From Microvirga sp. VF16 (GTDB lineage Bacteria; Pseudomonadota; Alphaproteobacteria; Rhizobiales; Beijerinckiaceae), in assembly GCF_016864375.1 (NCBI RefSeq), contig NZ_CP069355.1:868001-932000 (forward strand): a stretch of 64,000 nucleotides of DNA. Direction: 5' to 3'. This document shows positions 51,814 through 60,659 of the stretch, piece by piece; position 1 is the stretch's first letter; every line of letters begins with the position of its first letter. The notes beneath the pieces were generated by a model. It was given only the letters and a program-made list of their open reading frames with translations, was not told the DNA's origin and searched no databases. The position numbers and the translations under genes are program-made.

Positions 51814-53244
51814 TCAAGTCTGATTGTATCCGAAGATCGACTTGATCTCGAGGAACTCCTCCAGCCCGAACACCCCGCGCTCCCGCCGGTTGCCCGACTG
51901 CTTGTACCCCCCAAATGGCGCCGCTGGGTCACTGGACGCGCCGTTCAGGTGGACCATGCCAGCGCGCATCTGACGGGCAATCCTGCGAGCGTGCTCAGGG
52001 TCTGCCGAGGTCACATAGCTCGATAAGCCAAAAGAAGTGTCGTTGGCCTTCTCGATGGCCTCACTCTCACTTTCGTAGGGCAGGATCGAGAGAACAGGCC
52101 CGAATATCTCCTCCTGTGCAATCGCCATCCGATTGTGAACGTCCGCAAAGACAGTGGGGCGAACATAATAGCCACGGTGCAGGTGAGCCGGGCGGCCGAG
52201 CCCGCCTGCAATGAGCGTTGCGCCCTCCCGAAGACCAGAAGCAATCAGGTTCTGAACCCGCGTGAACTGCGCCTTGTTCGCGACAGGGCCAAGGGCCGTT
52301 GCCGGGGAGCCCGGCTGATCCACCACAAGGTCCTCGGCAACCCTTTTGGCGATCCTGGCTGCTTCCTGCTGCCGACCAGCTGGGACGAGCAGGCGGGTTG
52401 GCGCATTGCAGGACTGGCCGCTGTTGGCAAAGCAGGCATACGCCCCATGGCTCACAGCCGCCGCGAAACTTGTGTCATCGAGAAGGATGTTGGGCGACTT
52501 ACCACCGAGCTTTTGGTGTACCCGCTTCACGGTGCCTGCCGTGGCTTGAGCCACGAGGATGCCGGCGTGCGTTGAGCCTGTGAAGGACACCATGTCGACA
52601 CCAGGATGGGATGCGAGGGCCTGACCGACGGTGGGTCCATCGCCCTGAACGAGGTTGAACACGCCGGGCGGCACACCAGCCTCATGCAGGATTTCCGCAA
52701 AGATCGATGCCGAGGCGGGCGCACACTCGCTGGACTTCAGGATCATGGTGCAGCCCGCAGCAAGCGCAGGGCCAACCTTGCAGGCAATCTGGAGAAGGGG
52801 CCAGTTCCACGGTGTGATCAGTCCACAGACGCCAATAGGCTCCCGCGTGATCAGGGTCGAACCGTGTAGAGTGTCGAACGAATAGGATTCCAGCGCCTGG
52901 ATGCTCTGTTGCAGATGAAGGAGTCCAGCCGGCACCTGCCGCTCGCGGGCAAGGGTGAGGGGAGCGCCCATCTCCAGCATGACCGCGTCGACGAGATCGT
53001 CCATGCGCCGCTGGTAGCCGTCGACGATGGATCGCAGGATATCGAGCCGCTCCTGTCGGGTGGTCTGGGCATACGCCTTGAGGGCTTGCCGGGCTGAGCA
53101 AACAGCGCGGTCGATATCATCCCCGTCACCAGGTGCAAAGGTTGCAAACACGGTTTCAGTCGCAGGGTTGATGAGGTCAACGAGCCGCGGCCTCTCAGGC
53201 GAGCTCCACTGTCCGGCGATGTAATGCTGGTGAAGATGTTGCAC
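51814..53244 (-). CDS. Aldehyde dehydrogenase with Glu-to-Lys change at the general-base position
   Basis: 476 residues, NAD-type aldehyde dehydrogenase. Seen: LITPWNWPLLQIACKVGPAL, MILKSSECAPASASIFAEIL, VSFTGSTHAGILVA, catalytic Cys in ANSGQSCNAPTRLL, and EEIFGPVLSILPYE, SDPAAPFGGYKQSGNRRERG. The normally invariant glutamate of the LELGGKSP motif is replaced: the sequence reads VHQKLGGKSPNI, a single-base GAG to AAG difference. In known enzymes this Glu activates water for acyl-enzyme hydrolysis, so activity may be reduced or altered. It stands alone, with no co-directional operon partner. Confidence 0.93.
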   Translation of the reverse strand: MQHLHQHYIAGQWSSPERPRLVDLINPATETVFATFAPGDGDDIDRAVCSARQALKAYAQTTRQERLDILRSIVDGYQRRMDDLVDAVMLEMGAPLTLARERQVPAGLLHLQQSIQALESYSFDTLHGSTLITREPIGVCGLITPWNWPLLQIACKVGPALAAGCTMILKSSECAPASASIFAEILHEAGVPPGVFNLVQGDGPTVGQALASHPGVDMVSFTGSTHAGILVAQATAGTVKRVHQKLGGKSPNILLDDTSFAAAVSHGAYACFANSGQSCNAPTRLLVPAGRQQEAARIAKRVAEDLVVDQPGSPATALGPVANKAQFTRVQNLIASGLREGATLIAGGLGRPAHLHRGYYVRPTVFADVHNRMAIAQEEIFGPVLSILPYESESEAIEKANDTSFGLSSYVTSADPEHARRIARQMRAGMVHLNGASSDPAAPFGGYKQSGNRRERGVFGLEEFLEIKSIFGYNQT

Positions 53245-54239
53245 CGATCTGGACTCCCGGCTTCGTCGCCAGCGGCGCTCTCGATCTCAGGAACCGGACT
53301 GAGCCCTAACCGAAATATCCTCTCCCCCAGGCGGCTCGAGCGGCAGCCCTGAGGCGAGACGACGGTGTTCTGTTCATCATGCAACGCACCGCCGTCAAGA
53401 TCCTACAAGATGACGTGCTCCACGTTGCGTTAAGAACGCAGTAGCACATGACGGCGAGGCCAAGCATATTCAGGAGCAGCCTCCGTACTAGTCGGACTGC
53501 GGATGTAAGGTAAGGAAGAGGATCAGAAGTACAGAATCCGCCGGGTATTTAGGTGGACTTATCGTCTAGGTTCATGGCGTGCCCTCAACGACACAGCATA
53601 GCAACCGAAGCAACTTCTTGATCCGAATCCATCCTGTGGCGTCGCGCCGCTGAGGCACGGCGATCCTGCCAATTGAGTCTGCTGGCAATTGCAGTCGATT
53701 TTCCTGGTTTCGCTGGAGTGCGCACATTCCGGGACCAAATTCCAGCCAAAATGACCAGTTTTTTGTAGGATACCATCCGCAAGCGGACCCTATTTGCTTA
53801 AATTCGGCGTCAATCATCGAATAAGCTAAAAAGCCAAAGACCTTCAGAGAGACGTTCCAGAGCGCTAAGGATGCTGCCTCAGAGCGTGTTCGTCTGACGA
53901 TTGGTAAGGTCGATCGAGCCGCAATCACAGATATGTCTGCTACGGAATCTATGCTAGCGCACCTCCCATTGGTTCAGTGCAATCGCCACCACTCCATGCA
54001 TGCGCAGCAAGTCTCAGAACTCAGGCCTATAGGGTCTGCTCTGAGCGATTACGAAATACGTTTGCAGATCCTGACCTCAGCTCTCATCGATGACATTCTC
54101 GTTGATCATGGAGGGCTGGCATCGAGCGCTAGAAAGCCCTGCCCAGCATGCCAGCGCAAGGGCAAGGTCATGGCAGAGGAAAAGCGGCATCCAACGCCCA
54201 AACTGATCAGAACTGAACCTCAGGAACATTCGGGAGCCG
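53245..54239. other. About 1 kb without a recognised gene
   Basis: Several short frames exist, none resembling a known protein. The longest plausible plus-strand one (53933-54265) contains a CxxC (KPCPACQRKGKV) but no SD and no family match, so I leave it uncalled. Presumably includes promoters for the divergent aldehyde dehydrogenase and MFS genes. Confidence 0.4.
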
Positions 54240-55922
54240 ATGAAACTCACGGCGAGGACGGCTAACACAATGGGTAGCATAGTGGGTGAAGACGCAGCTC
54301 CCGTGGCGCCAACGACGTTCGCGCCGCTCAGGAACCCGACCTTTCGCTCCATCTGGCTTGCGATGCAGGTCTCCAATCTCGGGTGGCTGATGCAGACGGT
54401 TGCCATCAGCTGGCTGATGGCGACGATCTCGACGTCCGATCTGATGGTGGCGCTGGTGCAGGCATCATCGACCCTGCCGGTGTTCATGTTGTCTGTCTTC
54501 GTCGGGGCGGTCGCCGACAACTACAGCCGTCGCAAGATCATGCTCGCCGGCTGGGGCCTGATGACGATCGCATCGGCGATGCTGGCCATTTTCGTGGCGC
54601 TGGGCCTTGTCAGCCCGTGGATGATCCTCGGCTTCAGTTTCCTGATCGCATCTGGCGCCGCTCTCAACGATCCTGCCTGGCAAGCCTCGGTGGGCGACAT
54701 CGTGAGCCGACGGGATGTTCCCGCGGCCGTGACGCTCCTGTCCGTCGGCTTCAACACGGTCCGCACCATTGGCCCGGCGCTCGGCGGCCTCGTGGTGGCC
54801 TCGTTTGGCCTTCTGACAGCCCTCATTGTCACCTCACTCAGCTACCTGGTCCCTCTGGGCACCATCTGGCGCTGCCAGTGGAAGGTTCGCTCGTCGCCGC
54901 TCCCGCGCGAGTCTATGCGCACGGCCATCTATGACGGGCTGCGCTTTACCGCGCTGTCCGCGGAGATCAAGGCGGCGATCGCCCGCGGAACCCTGTTTGG
55001 CCTGGCCAGCATCGCCATCCTCGCGCTGCTGCCCCTGGTGGTCCGCGACCGGCTGGCAGGAGGGCCCATCGCGTTCGGCATCGCGATGGCCGGCTTCGGG
55101 ATCGGCGCGTTCCTGGCCGGCCTCGCCAACAGTGTGTTCAGACGGATCTTGTCGCAGGAGAGGCTGATGACGCTGGCCTGCCTGGCCTGCGCGGCCTGCG
55201 CCCTCTCCCTGGCCCTGACGTCATCCGTTGCGATGGCAGCCGTTGCTCTCGCCTTGGGCGGTGCGGGGTGGGTCACCGCCTGGTCCGGGTTAGGCGTGAG
55301 CGTGCAGCTGGCGAGCCCACGCTGGGTCGTGGGGCGCACGATCTCGATCTACTACGCCATGATCGATGGCGGTCTTGCGGCTGGCAGCTGGGTGTGGGGC
55401 ACGGTGGCCCAGAACCATTCCCTGACCTATGCGCTGGGAGGCTCCGCTGGGGCGCTGGTGCTTGTGGCGGCAGCCGGCGTTCTGTTCCCGCTGCGGGAGC
55501 ACCGTGGCTCCGGGTCTGATCCTCTGGAGGCCTTCGACGCCCCGGCGGTGGCCCTCGACCTGAAGCCGAGAAGCGGACCCATCGTCGTCAAGGTCGAGTA
55601 TCTGATCCCTGACACCCATGTTGCGCCGTTTCTGGATCTCATGCGGGAGCGCCGGCACGTGCACAGCCGCGTCGGCGCTCGGCGCTGGACCCTCCAGCGC
55701 AACCTTCAGAAGCCTACGCACTGGACTGAAACCTTCCAAACGCCGACCTGGACGGACTACCTGCGCCTCAACCATCGCCTCACCACGGCCGACAAGGAAC
55801 TGGATGAGCGCGTCCTCCAGTTGCATGCGGGGGAGGAGCCGCCTCACATGACGCTGTCGATTGAGCGGCCGACGAGCTTGGCCCGCAAACGCGAGCCGGC
55901 CCCGTATTTGTCCCGCCATTGA
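54240..55922 (+). CDS. MFS_3-type exporter with C-terminal cytoplasmic domain
   Basis: 560 residues. The first about 420 form a 12-helix MFS transporter of the EntS/MFS_3 group: FRSIWLAMQVSNLGWLMQTV, the loop-2 motif ADNYSRRKIMLAG, and LNDPAWQASVGDIV, VGFNTVRTIGPALGG. The last about 130 residues are a soluble ABM-like domain (KVEYLIPDTHVAPFLDLMRE, WTETFQTPTWTDYLRLNHR, HAGEEPP), a known companion of this subgroup. Start may be 54240 or the ATG at 54270. Likely exports siderophore-like or toxic small molecules. Confidence 0.9.
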   Translation: MKLTARTANTMGSIVGEDAAPVAPTTFAPLRNPTFRSIWLAMQVSNLGWLMQTVAISWLMATISTSDLMVALVQASSTLPVFMLSVFVGAVADNYSRRKIMLAGWGLMTIASAMLAIFVALGLVSPWMILGFSFLIASGAALNDPAWQASVGDIVSRRDVPAAVTLLSVGFNTVRTIGPALGGLVVASFGLLTALIVTSLSYLVPLGTIWRCQWKVRSSPLPRESMRTAIYDGLRFTALSAEIKAAIARGTLFGLASIAILALLPLVVRDRLAGGPIAFGIAMAGFGIGAFLAGLANSVFRRILSQERLMTLACLACAACALSLALTSSVAMAAVALALGGAGWVTAWSGLGVSVQLASPRWVVGRTISIYYAMIDGGLAAGSWVWGTVAQNHSLTYALGGSAGALVLVAAAGVLFPLREHRGSGSDPLEAFDAPAVALDLKPRSGPIVVKVEYLIPDTHVAPFLDLMRERRHVHSRVGARRWTLQRNLQKPTHWTETFQTPTWTDYLRLNHRLTTADKELDERVLQLHAGEEPPHMTLSIERPTSLARKREPAPYLSRH

Positions 55923-56811
55923 CCTGGTCACGGCCTGAATCGTTCGCGTCCACCTGCGCATGCGGACGTGCATCCGCACCCGCGCTTCGTTGTGCTGTGG
56001 AATGCCGATATCATCCTACGTCGGCTCCCGGCATATCCAAGTTGATGCGGATTGCACTCTGCTGCCGCTCCTCATTGCGCAATCCTTCGTGAAGGCTGCC
56101 GATGCACCTCGTTGGATGCTATGCGGCGTCATCGCTCCAACACGCAGTCACGGCCAGTTTCTGGCTGCGAGCATCGACGTGGACTCCCAGGAGGACCGCC
56201 AAATTCAACGCCGCACACCGGCTCCAGATGAACGAACAGAAGGGCGTCACGCTGCGCAAGCTTCGGCTCCGATAATGAGTCCCGGCTTGAAGGGGATAGA
56301 TCTTCTATACTTCTCGCTCGATTGAGATCGTTTATTCTGTCTTTTGACCACAGACAGTAAGCTTGTTCTCCAAGAGCCGATGATCGCAAGCGAATGGACA
56401 GGCAATGCGCGACAGAGCTGGATTGAGCAGGCTCGCTCTACTCCTGCACAAAGGTGGTACTCGCAAGTCGTACAACTGGCATTTCGCCAATGCCGTCGAG
56501 CTGAGGCACAAGCGCAACTAGCGTAATTTGGGCAAGCAGAACGACCGTAAAAGCTCCACGGAACATCTGCATTCTGTGTTCTGCCCGACAAAACGTGAGC
56601 TCCCGGCAAACAATTTTCTGTCGTAAACGATTACATGCACGACACGGGATTTCCTCGCCCGATCCTTAATGCTAATGGCCTTGCGCGACTCGCATCGACC
56701 CGCGTGGGTCGCTCCTCCCAAATGTGGGCTTCGGGCAACGGCAGCTTATTTTGAGCTGATTGTGAACACGTGGCGGGTTGTCTCTACGGCCTCAATGTTG
56801 CGCAGGTACGC
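55923..56811. other. About 890 bp without a recognised gene
   Basis: Lies between the MFS exporter and panB. Frames are short and unlike proteins, and I found no copy of the dispersed elements or of the 37-aa ORF here. Confidence 0.4.
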
Positions 56812-57690
56812 ATGAGCCATCATTCCACAATCGATGCACCGGCCATCACCATTCCCCATTTACAGCAATGGGCGCGGGATGGCCGACGGTTGGTGATGAC
56901 CACAGCCTACGATGCCGTCACGGCACGCTTGGCTGATCCCGTTGTTGATATGATCCTGGTCGGCGACAGCGTCGGCAATGTGTGTCTGGGCTTCGACAAC
57001 ACGCTGCCGGTCAGCATGGCGATGATGAACCATCATCTCGAAGCCGTCGCTCGCACCAGGCCTCGTGCCTTGCTCGTGGCCGACATGCCGTACCTGAGCT
57101 ATCACCTCAGCCTCGACGACACCTTGTGCAATGCCGGTGGCTTTCTCCAGCGTGGTGCTGCCGCCGTGAAGCTCGAGGGCGGGGAAAAGCGTGCCGAGAC
57201 GATCCGGGCGCTCGTGGAGTGCGAGATCCCGGTCATGGGCCATCTCGGCCTCACCCCGCAGAGCGTGCATGCCATGGGCGGCTTCAAGGTGCAGGGCAGG
57301 GGAGCCGAGGACGCTGTGCAGATCCTGGAGGACGCTCACCACCTGCAGGAGGCGGGCTGCTTTGCTCTGGTGCTCGAGGGCATCCCGTCCGAGCTGGCCG
57401 CCCGGGTCACCGAGACCCTGAGCATCCCAACCATTGGCATCGGGGCGGGGCCTCATTGCTCGGGACAGGTGCTGGTCCTGCATGACGTGCTCGGGCTGAC
57501 ACAGGGGCACCGGCCCAAGTTCGTGCGCACCTACGTCGATGGCTTTGATGTCCTGCAGCAGGCCCTCAGGCACTGGGCTGAGGATGTCCGCCGTGGTGCC
57601 TTTCCCGCCGCCGCTGAGGCCTATGCCCTCCCGGCTGACGCTCATCCAGGGGTGTCCGCTTGGGTGCCGAACTCCCCCAACAAGTCATGA
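56812..57690 (+). CDS. panB: 3-methyl-2-oxobutanoate hydroxymethyltransferase
   Basis: First step of pantothenate synthesis: transfers a hydroxymethyl group from methylene-THF to 2-oxoisovalerate. 292 residues from the ATG at 56812; an upstream GTG at 56770 is possible. Seen: metal-ligand Asp in ILVGDSVGNVCLGFDNTLPV, VADMPYLSYH, AVKLEGGEKRAETI, MGHLGLTPQSVHAMGGFKVQ with the catalytic Glu in ALVLEGIPSELA, and IGIGAGPHCSGQVLVLHDVL. Overlaps panC (ATGA). Confidence 0.96.
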   Translation: MSHHSTIDAPAITIPHLQQWARDGRRLVMTTAYDAVTARLADPVVDMILVGDSVGNVCLGFDNTLPVSMAMMNHHLEAVARTRPRALLVADMPYLSYHLSLDDTLCNAGGFLQRGAAAVKLEGGEKRAETIRALVECEIPVMGHLGLTPQSVHAMGGFKVQGRGAEDAVQILEDAHHLQEAGCFALVLEGIPSELAARVTETLSIPTIGIGAGPHCSGQVLVLHDVLGLTQGHRPKFVRTYVDGFDVLQQALRHWAEDVRRGAFPAAAEAYALPADAHPGVSAWVPNSPNKS

Positions 57691-58634
57691 GGTCCTTCAT
57701 GCTAACCTTCCGCATGATCAAATCGCTGACCCAGTGCCTGCGCGGCTACCGTAGCTCAGGCCTGCGGGTGGGGTTTGTGCCCACCATGGGCTTTCTGCAC
57801 GCGGGCCATCGGGCGCTGATCGACGAGAGTGTCGCCCGCTGCGACATCACGGTCGTGAGCATCTTCGTCAATCCAACACAGTTCGGCCCGAACGAGGATC
57901 TCGACCGCTATCCCCGGGCCCTGGAAGCCGACCACGAGCTCTGCCGCAAGGCCGGGGTGAGCATGATCTTCATGCCGGATGCCGGCGAGATCTATCCGCC
58001 GGGCTTCCAGACCCATGTCGAACCCGGCCCTGTGGCCGAGCCGCTGTGCGGCGCAGTCCGGCCCGGGCACTTCCGCGGTGTGGCGACCGTGGTCACCAAG
58101 CTGTTCGCCATCGTGCAGCCGGATGTGGCCTTTTTCGGCCAGAAGGATTTTCAGCAATGCGCCGTGATCCGGCAGATGGTGCGCGATCTCAATCTGCCGG
58201 TCGAGATCGTCACGGTACCGACCGTGCGCGAGCCTGACGGTTTGGCGCTCAGCAGCCGCAACAGCTACCTGGACCCGGCCGACCGCGTGCGAGCACGCTG
58301 CCTCAGCCAGGGTCTGCTTGCCGCGCAGGTGGCGTACGGAGAAGGGGAGCAGGACAGCCAAAGGCTGCTCGCGATCGCCCGGTCGCTTATGAACGAGGTC
58401 GATCAGCTGCAGTACCTCGAGCTGCGAGATGCCAGGACCTTGGAGGCTGTTCAAGGCCTGGTCGAGCAGCCAGCCGCCTTGTGTGTCGCGGCCACGATCG
58501 GTCCCACACGCCTGATCGACAACGTGCTCCTGATTCCTCCGCCAACGGCTCTGTCCGATCGTGAGCTGGAGCTGGTCTCGCATGTGATGGGCCGCCAGGC
58601 TACGGCCGGTGCGCAAGGTTCGCCACCGTTATGA
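57687..58634 (+). CDS. panC: Pantothenate synthetase (pantoate-beta-alanine ligase)
   Basis: ATP-dependent condensation of pantoate with beta-alanine. 315 residues from the ATG overlapping panB. Signature regions: VPTMGFLHAGHRALID (HIGH-like), FVNPTQFGPNEDLDRYPRA, AVRPGHFRGVATVVTKLF, FGQKDFQQCAVI and DGLALSSRNSYL. An internal ATG at 57699 is an alternative start. Confidence 0.96.
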   Translation: MRSFMLTFRMIKSLTQCLRGYRSSGLRVGFVPTMGFLHAGHRALIDESVARCDITVVSIFVNPTQFGPNEDLDRYPRALEADHELCRKAGVSMIFMPDAGEIYPPGFQTHVEPGPVAEPLCGAVRPGHFRGVATVVTKLFAIVQPDVAFFGQKDFQQCAVIRQMVRDLNLPVEIVTVPTVREPDGLALSSRNSYLDPADRVRARCLSQGLLAAQVAYGEGEQDSQRLLAIARSLMNEVDQLQYLELRDARTLEAVQGLVEQPAALCVAATIGPTRLIDNVLLIPPPTALSDRELELVSHVMGRQATAGAQGSPPL

Positions 58635-59269
58635 CAGCAAACGCCACGCTCCATGCCCTGATTCAGGATCTCAACATCCGGTTGAGTGCTGGTGCACGGG
58701 TCACCGAAACCCTCCTGGCCTGGTGCGACGAGCATGGTCTCTCAAAGGGACCCATCAGCGTCGAGTGCTGTCTGCGGCAGGTGCTGGTCGCGGTGCCGGA
58801 CGAGGTGAGCGCCGCTTTGGCCCCCACGAAACACGAGACTGTTCATTTCCGGCAGGTGCGCATCATGCGGGGCCCGCTCCCCCTCGCAATGGCTGAAAAC
58901 TGGTTTGTGCCGCAACGCCTGGCGGCGGGCATGAGCGACGTGCTGCAAACAACGCGCGTGCCGTTTGGCACCGTGATTGCGCCGCTGCGCCCCTCCCGTC
59001 GCATCCTCGCGGCGCAGGTTCGGCCCATCCGGTCTGCTCTTTGCGAGGATTGGTCGCGCCACACTGCCGCGGCGCACCCCCTCCTGTCGACGATCATCCT
59101 GGAGCATGAAGCTGTGATCTGCAGCGGGACCGGAGCAGTGCTCGCATGTGTGAAAGAGAAGTTCTTCTCCGAACTCGTTGCATTTGCCGCCTCAGAGCCG
59201 GCGAGACAGGTGGTCGATGAGAGATCACGGGCCGAATCAGTAATGCAGCATGAAGAACTTGAGCCATGA
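58631..59269 (+). CDS. Chorismate-lyase-like (UbiC/UTRA-fold) protein
   Basis: 212 residues, overlapping the panC stop. The core REVLVAV-like strand, then HFRQVRIMRGPLPLAMAENW, FVPQRLAAGMSDVLQTTRVP and FGTVIAPLRPSRRIL recall chorismate pyruvate-lyase relatives (product-binding strand, PLG-like FGTVIAPL, and the late EHEAVICSGTGAVLACVKE). If active it would make 4-hydroxybenzoate and pyruvate from chorismate. Membership is judged by eye from pattern and is not certain. Notably a chorismate-using pabB lies 4 kb downstream. Confidence 0.5.
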   Translation: MTANATLHALIQDLNIRLSAGARVTETLLAWCDEHGLSKGPISVECCLRQVLVAVPDEVSAALAPTKHETVHFRQVRIMRGPLPLAMAENWFVPQRLAAGMSDVLQTTRVPFGTVIAPLRPSRRILAAQVRPIRSALCEDWSRHTAAAHPLLSTIILEHEAVICSGTGAVLACVKEKFFSELVAFAASEPARQVVDERSRAESVMQHEELEP

Positions 59270-59493
59270 CAAGTCAACCTGACCTGACCTCCGCGGTCTT
59301 CCATGATCCTGGCGCGATGGAGGAGATCCGCTTGCTGGATCACCGGATCCAGTTCGGGCCGACGCGAGCCGGCTGGGTGTCGTTTGTGGCGGGCCAAGGC
59401 CAACGGCCGACGATCGCCCTCGCCTGTGATCGCCACACCCTGCTCACGCAGTCACAAAAGCTGGTCGAGCAGCGGGCTATCGGGAGGAAGTGA
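59266..59493 (+). CDS. Hypothetical 75-aa protein
   Basis: Starts at an ATG overlapping the upstream stop (ATGA), so it is translationally coupled to the chorismate-lyase-like gene. The sequence (MTSQPDLTSAVFHDPGAMEE to LVEQRAIGRK) has no recognised domain. Its junction with the next ORF is also within a base or two, supporting a real small operon. Confidence 0.55.
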   Translation: MTSQPDLTSAVFHDPGAMEEIRLLDHRIQFGPTRAGWVSFVAGQGQRPTIALACDRHTLLTQSQKLVEQRAIGRK

Positions 59494-59494
59494 G

Positions 59495-59776
59495 GTGGGG
59501 GACTATCATCTTCTGCAGCTGGCACCCGGCAGCTATGACTTGCTGCTCAAGGACGACATCATCGGCAGCGTCGTTCGCTGCGGCTCCCGTCACAAGAGCA
59601 CCACCTGGATCGTTGAGCTTCTGGATGACCGCCCAGCGGCCCCGCATCCCTCTCCCTTCACAGCCGCCGAGCAGGAGTTCAAAACACTCGACGAGGTGTG
59701 CCGGTGGCTGGGAGGCACTCCCATCCGGCCTCTCCGCAACGGCGATGAGGTGTTGGCCCGTCTCGGTCCGCCATGA
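59495..59776 (+). CDS. Hypothetical 93-aa protein
   Basis: GTG start at 59495 chosen for its SD (GGGAGGA, 6-7 nt upstream). Contains GDYHLLQLAPGSYDLLLKDD, IIGSVVRCGSRHKSTTWIVE and TLDEVCRWLGG, a compact alpha/beta pattern like small DNA- or ligand-binding accessory proteins, without a named family. It ends the panB-panC-led gene string. Confidence 0.6.
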   Translation: MGDYHLLQLAPGSYDLLLKDDIIGSVVRCGSRHKSTTWIVELLDDRPAAPHPSPFTAAEQEFKTLDEVCRWLGGTPIRPLRNGDEVLARLGPP

Positions 59777-59998
59777 GGTCACCGGCGGATCTCGTGGCCC
59801 GTCTCGCAGGGCTGCCCCTCAGGCGGAGGCGGACTGGAACTGGAATTGGACCTGAGACGCTTCGTCGCCAGAAGCCGGGCTTGTCACAGCGCGCACGCGA
59901 TCAGACGCGACCGTCACAGCCAGTCGCAGGCGAGCCGCAGTCGAACTGTCGTTTCCGTTGGAGAGCACCCGTTCGACCCTTACCTTTCGGGAGATGTC

Positions 59999-60112
59999 AT
60001 GTTGCACCGCATTGTGAACAATCGGCCACGAACGGTCATTGATCTTTGTCTTGCGATCTCTGCCACTTCATCCGCGTTCACCGTCCTCTACTTGTGCACT
60101 CAACTGCCATAG
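59999..60112 (+). CDS. 37-aa small hydrophobic protein, paralogue 2
   Basis: Begins MLHRIVNNRPRT, then helix VIDLCLAISATSSAFTVLYL and CTQLP. Paralogue of 50929-51042 (20/37 identical, no gaps). Here a clear SD, CGGGAG, lies 5-6 nt before the ATG, the best argument that the family is translated. Basic N-terminus followed by one hydrophobic segment implies an inner-membrane peptide with the N-terminus inside. Function unknown. A copy of the dispersed element follows 272 bp downstream, as it does for paralogue 1. Confidence 0.68.
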   Translation: MLHRIVNNRPRTVIDLCLAISATSSAFTVLYLCTQLP

Positions 60113-60384
60113 GTCACGACAGCGGCATGCCTGCAACCCATGACCCGCAGCGGCACGACGTGGGTGAAATTGCGGCGTTTCTCAGCCGGCGTATGAAGTG
60201 GCCGCGCCAGTTTCGTTGGCGCACTGCTTGCGGGTTCGCGTAGTGCGGCAGATGTAGCCTCCGATACGCTTCCCGTGTAGCCAGCATGTTGCCGAAGATT
60301 GGCGCCGCGAGGATCCCGTCCCCTTCCTGCTGTGGGACAGATGTGAATGTGCGTCATCTCCATAGCTGCTGCTGGTATCGGGTT

Positions 60385-60513
60385 ATGACGCCAATGGAGA
60401 TCATTCTTCTCCTTGTTGGCCTCGACATCAGCAACATGCATTTGACGCAGCTCCCACATGAGGCATGCTGCATTGCCAATTCCTCGAATGCAGTCGATAG
60501 GAGCAGCGGCTGA
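60385..60513 (+). CDS. Short ORF of dispersed element, copy C (42 aa)
   Basis: Begins MTPMEIILLLVGLDISNMHL and ends CIANSSNAVDRSSG, collinear with the ORF of copy A. Shared residues include the LLL run, QL-HEA-CIAN and the SG-stop end. No SD is evident, so translation is uncertain. Confidence 0.35.
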   Translation: MTPMEIILLLVGLDISNMHLTQLPHEACCIANSSNAVDRSSG

Positions 60514-60607
60514 TTTCAACGCGGCACCGCCTTTCTTCCTCCCGGCGCTGCCGTGTCGGCCGTTCCCTCTGAAAGGTTTTGACGGATTTGTCGGACCTCA
60601 ACTTTAC

Positions 60608-60631
60608 GCCGGGCCTTTGGCCCGGCTTTTT
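60608..60631 (+). terminator. Intrinsic terminator of element copy C
   Basis: Stem GCCGGGCC/GGCCCGGC, loop TTT, followed by five T. Confidence 0.88.
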
Positions 60632-60659
60632 CTGTGTGCCGAGCATGTTCGACAGCTTG

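Larger units (their letters stand above)
60385..60631 (+). repeat. Dispersed sORF-hairpin-terminator element, copy C
   Basis: Third copy. ORF 60385-60513, hairpin arms CGCGGCA (60520-60526) and TGCCGTG (60549-60555) with one G-T pair, loop TTTCTTCCTCCC, block CGGCCGTTCCCTCTGAAAGG (one change from copies A and B), then the terminator. TTGACG within the ORF (about 60438), 16 bp before CATGCT, could be an internal promoter, in which case the transcript would be a roughly 150-nt RNA. Confidence 0.7.

Noticed and set aside
53933..54239. 110-codon frame with a CxxC before the MFS gene
   Set aside because: No SD, no family resemblance, low-complexity start; composition is not convincing.
59773..60042. 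ORF overlapping the 93-aa gene by ATGA
   Set aside because: Arg/Gln/Pro-rich without domain, and it runs over the start and SD of the 37-aa gene in another frame; probably spurious.
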